In this document: positions 1 to 16,260 of the stretch, piece after piece
Numbering within the stretch: the first letter of the stretch is position 1
Layout: each line of letters opens with the position of its first letter
Assembly (NCBI RefSeq): GCF_000764305.2
Contig: NW_025939444.1
Location: 77,612 to 141,611 of the forward strand
Direction of reading: 5' to 3'
DNA: 64,000 nt
Source: Hyalella azteca
Lineage: Eukaryota; Arthropoda; Malacostraca; Amphipoda; Hyalellidae
Made by a program: the position numbers and the translations under genes
The notes under the pieces: model-generated
What the model saw: the letters and a program-made list of their open reading frames with translations, nothing else
Told to the model about the DNA's origin: nothing
Databases searched by the model: none

Positions 1-3078
<3,078 letters not shown>

Positions 3079-6000
3079 CTCGTACCTTTTTTGGTAGATT
3101 GGCCTCAAACTGGGAAACTTAACACTATTCTTGTGGATTTTATTTTTTTCTCAGCAGCAGTAGTAGTAGTATAGATGGTGAAACAACTTCAGTTAATCAT
3201 GGGTTCATGGCGCAATCCTGTTCTTCACCGTTTCTGATCATTTAGAGTAGGAAATTATCTTTAGAATTGGTGAATTCCTATACAGGCCTAAATGAACAGA
3301 TGCATAAGCTGCCTCATTGTTTGTAAACACAAGCACAACGAAGTTTGAAAAGCAACAGCTATATTTGTTTCAAATAGAGTTTGGAGATCACTTTGTGAGC
3401 GATTTCCTCCAAATGAGCTTGTATCATGGCTTGTAAATGGTGATTGGGAGGTCGCCACGGTAATAAACATGTAAGTAATGCCCCAAATAAGCTATATGGG
3501 AGGAGTGGTGAAAAACAAACACAGGTTCGTAATTTGAAATTGCGGACTCTTTTCTTTGCAAGTAGTGATTAATTTTCAATGTTTTGAGCGTGGTTGTTTT
3601 GTATTGATGGCTGTCAGAGTATCTAAGTCTGGTATGCTGATCTCATACCTAAATAATTCGTAAGGCTGACAACACCCTAACGATACGCAGAGTAGAGTAT
3701 CCTGGTAGAGTAGAGCATAGTACTGGATTGCTTCTATTTTCCTGCTCACCTTTGAATGATCTTTAGAAATTTGTAAAGCCTCTCTTCAAGGTCCGCTCCA
3801 AAGAATACTGGAGAAATTGCATCAAGTTCAGTTATTCTGAATGAAATCCCTAGACTGTCTCAAATCTTGTTGGTTAAGCTGCCTCTTCCATGTTTTGGAA
3901 CACTTAATTTATTTTTGCAGGATTAGTTAATGAGGAAGAAACTACAATTTTTTTGTTCTAATAATTTTGAGGACTGCTGGAAAGGTTAAAGAGAGTTTTG
4001 CATGAAACACTTGTCATTGAAAGTTTATTATTCATGATATTCCTACTTATATAATAACATAATAACAACAAGTAAAAGTAATTGACATCATAATACATTG
4101 GTTGTCTAATTTTAAGAACAACTTAGATACAATGGATGAATAAACCTGTTTTTGTTTTGATGGGATTTTTTCGCATTCATTGTAATGATTGATGCTTTAC
4201 TCAGTCTTGTCTTGGATCCTTGAGTCTGGAATACTTCACATCTGAGCCTACTTGATGTCTCCCGATTCCCTAACAACTTTGTCACTAGTGTGTATAACCT
4301 ACAGCCCCTAATCTTAATTATAACGTGCTACCCTTAACCTTGAATATAACTTACAACACCTAATTTTAAATATGGAGTGAAATCCCTAACATTAGATATA
4401 ATGTGCAACCCATAACTTTAATTCAATGGACTGGCTTGTGTAATATTCTGTGTAGAAAGTTAGCTTGTAAGAATATACTCGTAATCTTCTTTGTCCTGCT
4501 GCTAATTTTGCTGGTATTCCATACAAAGCTTACTCTGGTGTCGAATCGTACTCAAAGGGTCATAAAAAATGTTTAATGCTTGTTTCAAAAATTTTTTTTT
4601 TTTTGAGAAGCTATATGGGAAGCTCAATATATAATTTGAGCTTCTCAATTTTGAGAAGCTCAATATATAAAAAATATATTGAGAAGCTAATGCTTGCTTG
4701 AGACAGAATGAACGTGTTTCAAATACACGTTCATTTTTAACACAAATCTTTTCTGAAGTGTGCTTCATAATTGTTGTCATGAATTTTCCACTTCGATATT
4801 TCATAAATAAATAGTTTTTTATTATTATTAGAATGATATTTTGATTGGTTTTTCCAAGAGGTCGTGGGAAAATTATTTTTACTTCCATCTACCCGATACT
4901 GTTTAAAGACACGAGGTAATTGTATTTTGCAGGCTTTACAAAAATAAGAATAATTATTTTCAAATGTTGATATGAAAATTCATCACTCGTATGCGCCTTG
5001 AGGATCCTCCTGACTTCCTTTTTTAAGATGCGCTCGTCAACTATAGAATTAACGCAATTCAAATCTAGTTTAAGCCAAGTTTAAATAGTTGATATTTCTT
5101 TGGTTGTGGCTGACACCGTTCGTTTATTGTTTAGTTAATAGGTACTCGTTTCTCTCTTGTTGAGTTTTAATTGTTTATCACTAATTGCGTTTAAATTCGT
5201 TTTTGCTCTACTTAAGTTTGAACCTATTTGTCTCTAGTTTACATGAAACTCGTGTTCTTAGGAAAATATTACTCCACACTTTAGGCTTTAATATCGATGT
5301 TGCAGAATATGATCGCAGTCGGAAATAATCTATGGCAAACTTGGTTTTAGATTAAGATGCTAGGTTTCATTATATGTTTCGTCCTGTGATTGTGAGTTGT
5401 GAAACATAATATCGCTTTCTTTGATGGATCTCCCTCCCCTGATATGCTTTGATTAAATTTCACTGTTGTGTACTTCAATTGGATTTGCAGTGCACAGACA
5501 TTTGTGCTTCTTTTGATGTTCTCCCTTCTTTTGATGCTTGTTCCTATGCTCGAGAATCTTCCAGTATGATGCAATTTTCCCGACGTCAGACGCAGGCATC
5601 ATATTGGAATGATGTTAGAGAGGCTTGGTTGCTGCCTGCTGGCATTGAGAAAACACTTACGGCCGGAAACCGTGGCAATTTGGCCGTTATATCGTGGCTG
5701 CAATAACATATTTTCCACAACGTCTAATATTAAGATGGATTATTGGCTTCGAAGGTGGATTATTGGCTTATATACGTAGGACAGATACGTAGACCTTCTT
5801 TTCGGCCGTGAATTTAGTACCCGCCCGAGCAGAGTCCACTTCCTTAGTCGCTTGTTGTGATACAAACAAAGATTGTGTAATTCCTATGTAATATTACTTA
5901 ATTTTCTGTGTTATAGTTTTCGTGATGTGAGTTGCGTGTAAACTTATTTATTTTTGAAAACGCGAAATGGAAATAGGATATATAATTTTTTTTGATTTGG

Positions 6001-8406
6001 ATGGTTAATGTTTAGGAAAATTATTACGCGTTTGAAATTGATTGTTTGCTTCTATTTGAATTGTAATTTATTAGTTATTATCGGTACGTACTCTATAGAT
6101 ATTCATAACGTGAATGTGAAATTTTAGTGTGCAAAGGCAAGTCAATGTTTACCTGAATTTTAGTCCTTAAATTATTCGTATATAAAAACTGTAGGCTGAT
6201 TTATCATGCGGTAGTATTGTATATTCTGTTGATTTATGTTAATTTTTATCACTCATTTATCTCACCTCAATTTTTATTTTTCTCAGCGACTTATAATTTT
6301 TTCTCTAATTTTATTTACTTCTTCTCTCGACTAACAAAATTATTTCTTATCTATGTAAGATTTAAGCAATACTGAAATCTCACAATCCTCTGCGGGCTGT
6401 TAGGATTCTAATCATTGGATTGAGTTTCGGCGTCTGCTTGTGATTCGAGAATTGTCTTGTTTTCGGGTGGGTTTGCCTTCTGTTGCTTGGATGGCCAGTC
6501 ATTCCCGTCCTGTTTCTCCTCATTTTTTTGCATTAGCCATGCATCGGGAGAGACATTGACTACTCACAAAAGCAGAATCGTCTAAAAAGAACTGAATTGA
6601 GTTTTGAAACAAATTACGGAGACTTTCAACTTGAAAAACTCTTGCTGAGTCCATGATTTGCAACTTGCCATTTGTGGCGTCTCTCACCATTAAACTGCAA
6701 AAAACCGCAGCTTATGTCAATAGCTTACCAAGTTTTGTTATTGGCACTGGCTTACCTAGAACCAAATTGTCAACAATTGGTACGAAGTCATAATTTCATT
6801 AATCACCAACTGACAGCATTTGTCTACATGAAGGTGCTGCTTTTATTAAGCGATAATTTGATAATCAGGCCTCTTTACTTATCCGAACGTTTTAGTGTCT
6901 TAAGTTATACGTGTTGTGAGAGCTCTTGTTCTGCTCCGGAGCTCGTGTGGCGTTGTGGGTATAGAGGTGTTCCCCAAGTTTCCAGTTTTACTATATGTAC
7001 AGTTAGTTTCTATTAATGCCCGCCTTATCTGTATTGATGCAAACGGCCTTTTCTTGCGATAAAGTGCAAGATCAGATTTTTGGGTTGAGTAAATTGTTTT
7101 TTTCTTCTACTTCCATCGCATCTTAATATTGCGATCTATTTTTGCTCTTTTGCTCATCTGTGTGTCTCCATCGGTCTATCGTATGTTTCCCGATGTCCTA
7201 AACTTGTCTTCTTTATTTCCCCATCAATCCTGTTAACAACCTGGTCAGCACATTTGGTGTTCTGTTCATTCATCCCTGGAGGTTGTAGCCTCTAAGGTTG
7301 TATCCCTCTAAGAGAATGATGGGTCAATAGTTCCAAATTCAATAGCAATGGCTGTTATGCGTACTGTTCTCCGTCTTCATTTAAACAAGCCAAGGACGTT
7401 TGTTGCAACATTTGTTTCAGCTCCGGTAGTGACCATGCCTCAATTTTGACCTAATACCGCTATAGGCGGACTCATCGCAAGCTTGGAGTGTGTCGCTGCT
7501 AACATTTCGAACGTTTTCTGTTTGCAAGATACAATTGGATGAACTTGCCGTAGAGTCGAAAATTCAATAACTTGCAACGTATATGGACTATTGCTTAGAT
7601 CTTTGAGTGGGACGTTCTTGTAATCCTTGTCATTATTTATCTATATTTAAAGTACGACTTCTTTCCTTCACCTGCCTTTCAATAAAATGCTTATTGTTTT
7701 ATCTGCTTGCTTCGGTTGAGGTTTGCTGTTCGTCGGCATCATAATCCTTGAAGGAACCAATTTTTTATTCCGCTATTAGTTAAATTACTCTCAGTGCACT
7801 CAAGTTTAAGTATTTCAAACGAAGCGCTTCATAATTGCGAGCGAAGTTTGAAGCTTTACAATATTATTTTTAATACGTTGCTGTTGAGTGTTGAGTTTAG
7901 ATTATTTATTGCCGCTGTGTTCGTATACCACCCAACTTGCTTCTGTAATTACGGGAAATCTATTCAGATATATAAATAAATATATTATTGAAATTATATG
8001 CGTTTGCATTTCTACTGCACGAAAGTTCTTTTCGAGGAATATTTGGATGGCTAACTTGTCAACTGTCTCATTAGGCCTATTCTAGGCCACACCAAACCCA
8101 TTCTACAGCGCTAACAATACTACTTCCTGGAAATTTGCGAGTCATTTTTTGCATCCGCTTAATCTATCCGCATTTGCGTATTCGTCCCTTCGCAATAAAA
8201 GCGGTTGGAAATTGGAATCAGCTGACGTAATATTATCTAGAGTCACGTGCGTCACAGCGTGTAACTAAGAGATCTCTGTACACTGTACGACTACGTAGTG
8301 GTACCGTGGTACGGCTGTGGGCTGCATCGTCTGCGGCCAAATAAATCATTCATTGCTGACGGTTGGTAATTTTTTTTTGTAATTTACCAATAACTAAACC
8401 TTGGCT
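3079..8406. other. RCAN 3'UTR and intergenic stretch before SEPSECS
   Basis: AT-rich sequence with no convincing gene. It begins with the RCAN 3'UTR (possible polyA signals at 3462 and about 4138). Short inverted and direct repeats built on GAGAAGCTCAATATATA lie at 4607-4690, and a hairpin around AACGTG..CACGTT at about 4708-4737. Open frames here (for example 5449-5706 and 6672-7016) have no family motif and no coding texture. The last 200 bases hold a CRE-like TGACGTAA (about 8222) and GTCACGTGCGTCA (about 8245), which may belong to the SEPSECS promoter. Confidence 0.6.
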
Positions 8407-11400
8407 ATGACGTCGTCAACTAGAGAAAATTTCCAATTGGCGCTTAACTTCGTCCCTAAAAGTTATTTAACTCAAGCCATCCAAGCTTCACAACACTCGG
8501 CCAAACAAATAAATCTTCTACTTCGACAGGTAATTTGCTGATATGGGGCGTTCCTAATGCGATAAAATTGCACAAAATCAGACTTATCAATTGAAGCTCT
8601 TTTTCGAAGTCAAATAAAAACAATATTATAGAACTAAAGCCAAAAGGTTGGCCTAGTTCAAGCTAGCGTAGTTCCTATTCATACTTCTAAGTAGGCTATT
8701 CTTCTTCATAAAATGACCTTCAATAATTAGGAAGTTAGAGCATGCATTATCATCATTCACCAATTGTCTCCAACAATTTGACAACTGTCTTCATCTCTGA
8801 AAAATTTTTTAGTTACAATCTGATTAAAATTAACACCCGTCACCCAGATTTTAAACCACATGGCTATAATTCTGTACAATAAAAACGGTATTATTGCAGA
8901 TTAACTACATCCAAAAAAAAGGGTGTTTTTTTTTTAATTATATGTTTTTTGGGGTGTAGATTACGAATCTGAAATCCATTTATGACGGAATATAGGGATT
9001 TGGTAGGTTTCCATTCTAAAGGCTTTTTAATAAATATGGCAACATTTTGTGACGTTTCATCATTGCTGACGCGTAGTGAAGTGTTTCGAGAGTCATGTGA
9101 AGGCAACAGAACTTACGTAACGCGTACGGTTTTTTTTATAGTTTTTCATTTCTCGATGCGTCCTTAATGTGTCGGAATATACCGCGTTTACCCTATGTCT
9201 TCAGAAGATTTAGCTAACACATTTCTCTTTAAAAAGTTATTTTCATGTATTTTTGGTAATAAATTTTGATAGTTTAGATTGTTCAGCTTTTTCTAATGAC
9301 AATTAATAGTGGTAGCAATTTAGGCCTAAAAAGATGATCTTGGCAACACTATCTCCAAATCCTGCTATGGGGCTTGATGATAAAATCTCAGCTAAACAGC
9401 CTGAACCATGAAGAGAATGTGGAATCAAGAGAAAGCATTGTAATCCTGTATGCCATGCTCCATATAAAAATATTACCATTCCTGGCCTTCCAAAAATTTG
9501 CCCTATTAGCAGAAAACCAATGTATTTGATTTGCAGTCACATTCAACATGGTTTAATTTACAAATAATAATATATGATTTTTTTACAATTTTGGATCATA
9601 AGGCTGATGGCTATTGACAGTAGATGCATTGATTGACCTCTTTATTAGTTATTTGAATGCTATAATTTTTTATGTTTTTAACAGGGTAAATTTCCTGAGA
9701 GTGGTTGGAGTGATGTTTTAATTGAAGAATTCCTCCAACAAATCTCAACTCTTGATTCCAATAACTTCCCTCATAATGTTGGAGTGGGGGAGCGGGAGGC
9801 AAGAATATTCTCAAGTAAGAGCATTTTAGCCTATATAGTTTTAGCATTACTGATTGAGTAAGAAGTAATGAAGGACCAGTTCAATGCTTTCCTTCCTAAA
9901 TTTAGTTGAAAAAATTTTGACTGCTGCAATGATTAGGTATGAAGAATAGTTTCCTACTAAAAATAAATTGTTCCAAAGAAATTGTTTTAAGCTGTCTAAT
10001 TTGTGCTGGTTATTCATGCTGCAATACCTTGAATCCTTTCAATACTGAATAGCAGCAGTAATATCTTGTCATTATACATACTACCCTGCATTAATCATTC
10101 TTATTAAAATATGCCTAATTTTTCAGGCCTAGTCAAAGCTCGTCACTGGGGCTTGGGTCATGGCATTGGGCGATCAGGAGACTTGTGTGCTAGTCAACCC
10201 AAGGCTGTGGGTAGCAGCCTGCTGTATAACCTTACCACCAGCATGGTTAAGGATGCCATTAAAGCTGCTGGTTTGTTGGTCTAACACTCTATTTTCCCAT
10301 TAGCAGGCATCTATTGTACCTATGCAAAATATTTATCCAAACTTATTTGATGGTCAAATCTCATTATGATGTAAATTGAATTGTGTTTGAAAATTTCTGC
10401 AACTTTCTATATTTTTATGACTAAAATATTTGGGTCTGTGGGGATATCTATTAATTGTCCTCATTGCAATGTTTGTGGCAGGTGTTCCTGGTGCTGTTGA
10501 TGTGGTGGTGCTGCCATGTGCTACGGGAGCTGCACTGATGCTCTGCCTGTCATCCCTGGCTGAGGTGCGCCCTGGTTCTGACTTGGTGGTGTGGCTGCGA
10601 TGTGATCAGCGCTCTTGCTTCAAGGCTATCTATTCTGCTGGTCTGATGATCATTATTCTTTCTGTGCTACCGCACATCTTAAGTGTTACATGATCTCCTT
10701 TGTAGTTTTAAGTTTAACTAACTTCATGGCGTCGGTGGTTTTTCCATTACCTGGATTTGTCAGCATAATTATCTACTTGTGTAAATTCTAGTGCACTTAT
10801 ATGTCCATGTTTATGTTTACAGCAATTTTATTCCCATAAAGTAAAATAAAATCTTGGATAAAACATCATCCTGTTGCCAATTTTTAGTAAAGGTACTAAC
10901 TTTGAGTTTTTAAAGTTTCCACTTGCTAAAATTTTTTGAATCCTACAATTCCTAACAATTCCAGGGCTGAAACCTGTGGTGGTTGACGGCATGTTGTCCG
11001 GTGACGAAGTAGTGAGCGATGTGGCGTGTGTTGAAGCCCTGCTGTCAGGTTCTGAATGTAAAAAAATAAGAGCCGTCGTCACCACGACCAGCTGCTTTGC
11101 TCCTCGAGCTCCTGACGACATCGAGAATATTGCTGTGCTCTGCAAGCAGCATGATGTCCCTCATGTCATCAACAATGCTTATGGTCTGCAGAGTACAAAA
11201 CTCATGCATAGAATCAAAGAGTCTGCAAGAATTGGTCGTGTTGATATTGTTATTCAAAGCACAGACAAAAACTTCATGGTGCCTGTTGGTGGTGCCTTAG
11301 CTTTTACCTTCGATGAAGCCACTGCCAAGAGGATATCTGGTGCATATCCTGGTGAGGAGTTATTTATTTTCCTGTCGTTTGTTTTCATTGTTATATTTAA

Positions 11401-13372
11401 GAGCATCTTCTATTCAAAGATGGTGTTTTAAAATGAATATTACCAATCATTAAAATAATCTGAGTTGATTAACTCATTCTTGAGTATTCACACATATGTC
11501 GGGAAGAATCCTGCAAAAAATTTGATTTGACCAAGGAAGTAGACGATTCAAGGAATTCAACTGTCATGAACTTGTTAGAAATACCACCAAAATTTCGCTG
11601 CTTTCATACAATATTGAACAGAATTCTAAGCTGACTCATATGGGCCAGGCCGAGCGTCAATATCTCCCATCATGGATCTGTTCATGACGTTGCTGTCGAT
11701 GGGCAAGGAGCGCTTCCTGGAGCTGCGGAAGGAGCGAAATGATCTTAAGAAACTTTTGGACTTGGAGCTTCAAGCGCTTGCTGAGCGACACTCCATTCGG
11801 ACCTTGGCAGCTCCAAACAACCCCATCAGCACTGGTGAGATTCTTGTGTTGTTTGCAGCGAAATATGACAAAAAAATCTAGGAAAATGATTAAACAATGC
11901 AACTTCATGTGTCAAATCCTATTTAATGAACAGAGTAATTTCGACATCAAAGTAACTTCAATGGTGTCTATCTTCAATTTATTGGCATAGTTGATTGCCT
12001 CTACTGAATTCTGAACTTCAGATGTTAAGCATCCATCTCGCTGCTGGTGGTTATGCTTCCAACTCTTATTTAGTTGAGCGTGATGTTATCATCTGTGTAT
12101 TTCCCCATGTAATTTCTACAATTTACTTTCCTTAATTTTCAGGACAATCAGGTACTACGTGTCACACTACATGACCATATTTAAGTGCACACGAGAAATT
12201 TTTCTTAGTTATAGTGCCTCATCGTAATAAGCTAATGTGCCATCGAGCTGCTTTACTCGTACTTGAATTCACTGGCCTTCTTTTCTCTCGTTTGAAATGT
12301 ATTATTTTAGCACTTGAAGAACGTTGTACTTCTCGCATTGAACTCTATATCTTTTTCGAGCCTGTTGGGCGCACTGTTCATAACGTGTGGGGTTGTGGTT
12401 CTTGGTTGATTCGAGCGTTTCTGTACAAAACCTATAGCTTCGGGATATTATCTGGGCTTGAAGTCTGATTTTTGTAGGAAAAGCTGTTAGTGACTGGCTG
12501 ACAGAGTTATAAACTCGTACGTATTTTTCGATTGTATAACTCCTATATGTTATTTATAAGTTGTACTTACCTTTATTCCCGATGCAAAGTATCCGAATAT
12601 TCTGCCTCTTGACAGGCGTGGCACTGCCTGAAGGTACTGCCCCAAAGTCCGCCACGGCGCTGGGAGCGATGCTCTTCACACGCGGCGTGTCGGGAGCGCG
12701 TGTTGTGACGCCCGGCAAGTCGTCGTCCATTGGCAAAACTCACTTCGTAGGTCTGTAATAAATTCACGGTTCTTCGTTCAGTTCTGTTCATTTTCTGATC
12801 CACATTAAGTTTACATTTCAATGGATCTTTTGAAATGAGGGTGCAACTAAAGATAATTAATTTACTTTGAAAAATGTGCAAATCATTTAAACTTCAGATG
12901 GATGTTAACGAAACTAAGTTCTGTCACGCTTATAGTACGGTTTGTTCACCTGAGATTCATTAATTTGAGAAATATAGTACGTTTATGTAATTATTTATAC
13001 ACACGCAGTCTTCTTACTCAACTGCGAACCTCTATTGTTAATGCAATGAATTTATTTCACGTTTACCATTCACCAATGGATTGATGTTGTGTTGCAGGCT
13101 GGGGTAGCCACCACAAAAGTTACCCTGTCTCGTACCTGACCGCATCAGCCAGTATCGGCATGACGCGCAGTGACGTCATCGGTTTCATCGCATGTCTCGA
13201 CCGCTGTCTCACTGAGTGGAGACGAAAAGAACCTGTCCCCAACTCGCTTACAGTGCAACAAAATGGCAATGCTGATGCCAATGAAAATTCAGATCAAGTG
13301 CACTCGTTGATAAATAATAAACACTGTATCCAAGATAAAGAAAATTCAAACGGATTGACTAGTGAAGAATAA
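8407..13372 (+). CDS. SEPSECS: O-phosphoseryl-tRNA(Sec):selenocysteinyl-tRNA synthase
   Basis: PLP enzyme that turns O-phosphoseryl-tRNA(Sec) into Sec-tRNA(Sec) with selenophosphate, the last step of selenocysteine synthesis. Exons 8407-8529, 9685-9814, 10127-10270, 10482-10640, 10965-11351, 11649-11834, 12616-12750 and 13098-13372 join in frame to 512 residues plus TAA (human about 501). Family blocks in order: [71 protein letters not shown], the PLP-lysine block [44 protein letters not shown] and the C-terminal [10 protein letters not shown]. The PLP lysine is in DKNF. Three donors are weak (GTTTGT after exon 3, GTCTGA after exon 4, GTCTGT after exon 7). PolyA signal AATAAA is at 13525-13530. 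The start is the only ATG giving the usual N-terminal helix before exon 2. Confidence 0.96.
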
Positions 13373-16260
13373 GTGATGGAATAATTTACGTCCAGATAAA
13401 CCCATCCTGTGTGTTGATTGCTGAAAAATGTTTTATGTTGATTTAGTTCTTATTCACATGTTTGCGTTATTGCTTTTCGTAATTTCCACGAAAGGAGAGT
13501 GAACCATTATTCAAGTTCTTTAGTAATAAATTGTGGCACAATATTTGCTTCTTAATTGTCTCGGTTTGATTTGTCTTCTATTGAAAACCTCAAATTGCCC
13601 AAAATCCCGCACTATTCACTTTCGTTTTCTCAACTTTATAGGTAGGCTTTTATGGAGCCGAGCCTTGAACTGTGTCGTCCACTTATCGCAATTGAGGCAG
13701 GTTGCAGCTTTGAATTAAGTGTGCTTCCTTATTGCCCCTTTATCTTATGATTTTTTTTGATGCATTCCTTTGGATTGGATTACATTGTTTCTATTGAAGA
13801 TGTAATTAATGTTGGCGTTAAAACTAACAGCAAATTTTAATATTTTGCAGAAAGCTCTTTGATTGAATTCTTCTTTTTTGGTAACATTAAAAAATGCTGT
13901 GGTTTGAGTTATTTCATATCCACGTTATTTGATGCCTCAAATTTTCCAGAGATTTTCTCTTTTAGGTTACGTACTATTTTCTGTATGTTGCAAGCTATGG
14001 CTATTACAGATTGACTCGAATTACTTTTTTTAGAAGGCCACGTAGATGTTTTTTTGTACATTAGATTCTTTGACGCCAATGATACCAACATCGTATTTTA
14101 ACGGGTCCTTAAATATCACAATTTATTTCGAGCTCATGAATTCTACTTACTTTTGCCACTAATTTTTAGAGATATTTTTCCTACATTTTTCATGCAATTT
14201 TCTCATGTTTTTTGTCTGTTTTCCTTACACTTTTAATGCATTGTTCCTGAAGCATTTAAAAAACTACTGAAAAATCTGCATTCATTTGATGAACATTTAT
14301 CATGCATTTCTTATTACTTTTAACACATTTGTTCACTTTGATGACCTTTTATTTTTTTCGCATATTAACTATATTAAGTTAGATTGTTTTCCTATAATCA
14401 CACCGTACGTTTGCGTCTGGGGTTTGGTGTTGGAAATGTAATAGAGGGTTATTCCAGCGCCTTATTCCCACACCAGGATATGAAAATTTGCTGGAACCAA
14501 GTTAAGGGGCATAGACACTTAAGAAATGGCTGAAAAGTAGGCATCTAATTTGAAATTCCAACTGTTCTTTGTTCTCCTCATGGTTGAATTAATATAGTAT
14601 TATTTCAACCATGGTTCTACTTTCATGCATGTGACATTGAATAGTACCCGGAGGCTGGTTCAGGATTATTTATCCCATACAATCTCCGTCAACCTGTAAG
14701 TTATTCATTTGCTGACCTCGCATGTATTTTTTTACACAGTTACCAAAGAATAAAAATCATGAATTTTCTCCGAAAGTGTTAACCTTTACTGTGAATGAAG
14801 AAAAGTTTGTAATTTTACGTATGAAGGTGTAAATGTATTCTCAAACTAAGTGACCTTAAAGTATTAGGAATGTCTGAATATATGCACATGAAAAGTATTA
14901 GAAATTTTTCAATCGGCTTCTGACAGTCTGGGAAAGTCCGCGGTAACCAAGGACATGTTCTGAGGTATGAATCCAATAAATATTGTTCACCTCAAATGAG
15001 AAATGATTGAGTTTTGCCGCTATGAATATTAACAGAAAATAAAAACGGAAACCTGAAGTACATCACTGCAACTGAATTTTGTCATTATTGTGAAAAACGT
15101 AAAAATTGTTCGAGTTTCAAGGTGATGAAAATTTTGCTTGAGAAACAATAAGCTACGGCGAAACTCGGCTATTTAAGGGCCCTTTAATTAAAGCTCACAA
15201 GAAACTGGGACAGCAACGCAGGTCAAAGTCCTGTCACCCCGTATATGCGGATGAGATTGGAAGTCCCTCTTTGTAAATTTTTTTTTATCGTACCTCTAAC
15301 TCTCTTTCGCCAAAGAACATTGAGAAATTGAAACTAAAGTTCGATTATGGAGTATTTTATGCTTTCTATATTTTCCACCTAGAGAATCGTCAAAGGGGCC
15401 TTCGATAAATAGTGTGAATTCTGCGACCGAAGAAAAAGTTTAGCCTTATAGACCTAGAGGGCTCACTCGGGTGGTTTTGTATTGAAGCTTGCACCTTCTC
15501 TTCGGAAACCCCTTAAGAAATTGAGTTTACAAGTCATCGATCCTGTGCATCAGCATGACCTTCGGGTTTTAATTGGTTGGTCAAACAAATAAAGGTATGC
15601 AAGATGAACGCCTTGTAGTAAGATTTTTTTTTTTGCCTTCTGCAGCTAAGCGACGGCTCAGATGAGTGCCCTTGTTTCAATTCCTATAGACATCCATTTT
15701 TTTCGTGCACTCTGCGGTCCCAACGTGGCTCATTCTACGTCTCGGACTCATTTCATTTTTCAGCTACATATGCTAGCTGAAAATTCAACAGATTTGCAAT
15801 GGACTAAATACCCCCTAAATCTGTATTAAAATTCGTATATAAGGGTACCAGCTGTGATTACCCTAGACTGGTTGGCCATTTAGCACGTTTGAACGCCAAA
15901 CTTTCTTAAATTTACGAATATAAGAATTTCAACAGAAATTTGTGGATTAAAAAAATTAAATAATCTACTGAATATATTTTCACAGTTAACTTCTGCTGCC
16001 ATAACAGATAGACCGTGATTATCACGGTCGATAAATTAGGATAGATCATTGCAAATATAATTTATTTTCATTTAATGTATTCCCAGAATAAGGCAAATAG
16101 ACTATGGTACCATGTTTTTGAGGCGGGAAAAAAAGTTGTCTTATAATGCATTATAGATATTATTAGGGTATTTCTTTTCAGATCTTCAAAAAGTCCCCAT
16201 ATCACCACTTCTGCTGAGTTCGGTTGGTTTTTCGACGTAATCGGCCGTGATGCCATAGCC
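13373..16260. other. Intergenic: SEPSECS 3'UTR to NDUFB8
   Basis: AT-rich stretch without recognisable genes, RNA genes or clear repeats. The first 160 bases are the SEPSECS 3'UTR ending near the AATAAA at 13525. The only candidate regulatory sequence I note is the last ~60 bases before the NDUFB8 ATG, with CGACGTAATCGGCCGTGATG. Confidence 0.5.

Noticed and set aside
3288..3480. Plus-strand stretch coding NELVSWLVNGDWEVATVIN
   Set aside because: Short, no start or splice context, inside the RCAN 3'UTR and covering its polyA signal.
5449..5706. 85-codon plus-strand frame
   Set aside because: No family resemblance; the second half looks mildly coding but nothing supports expression.
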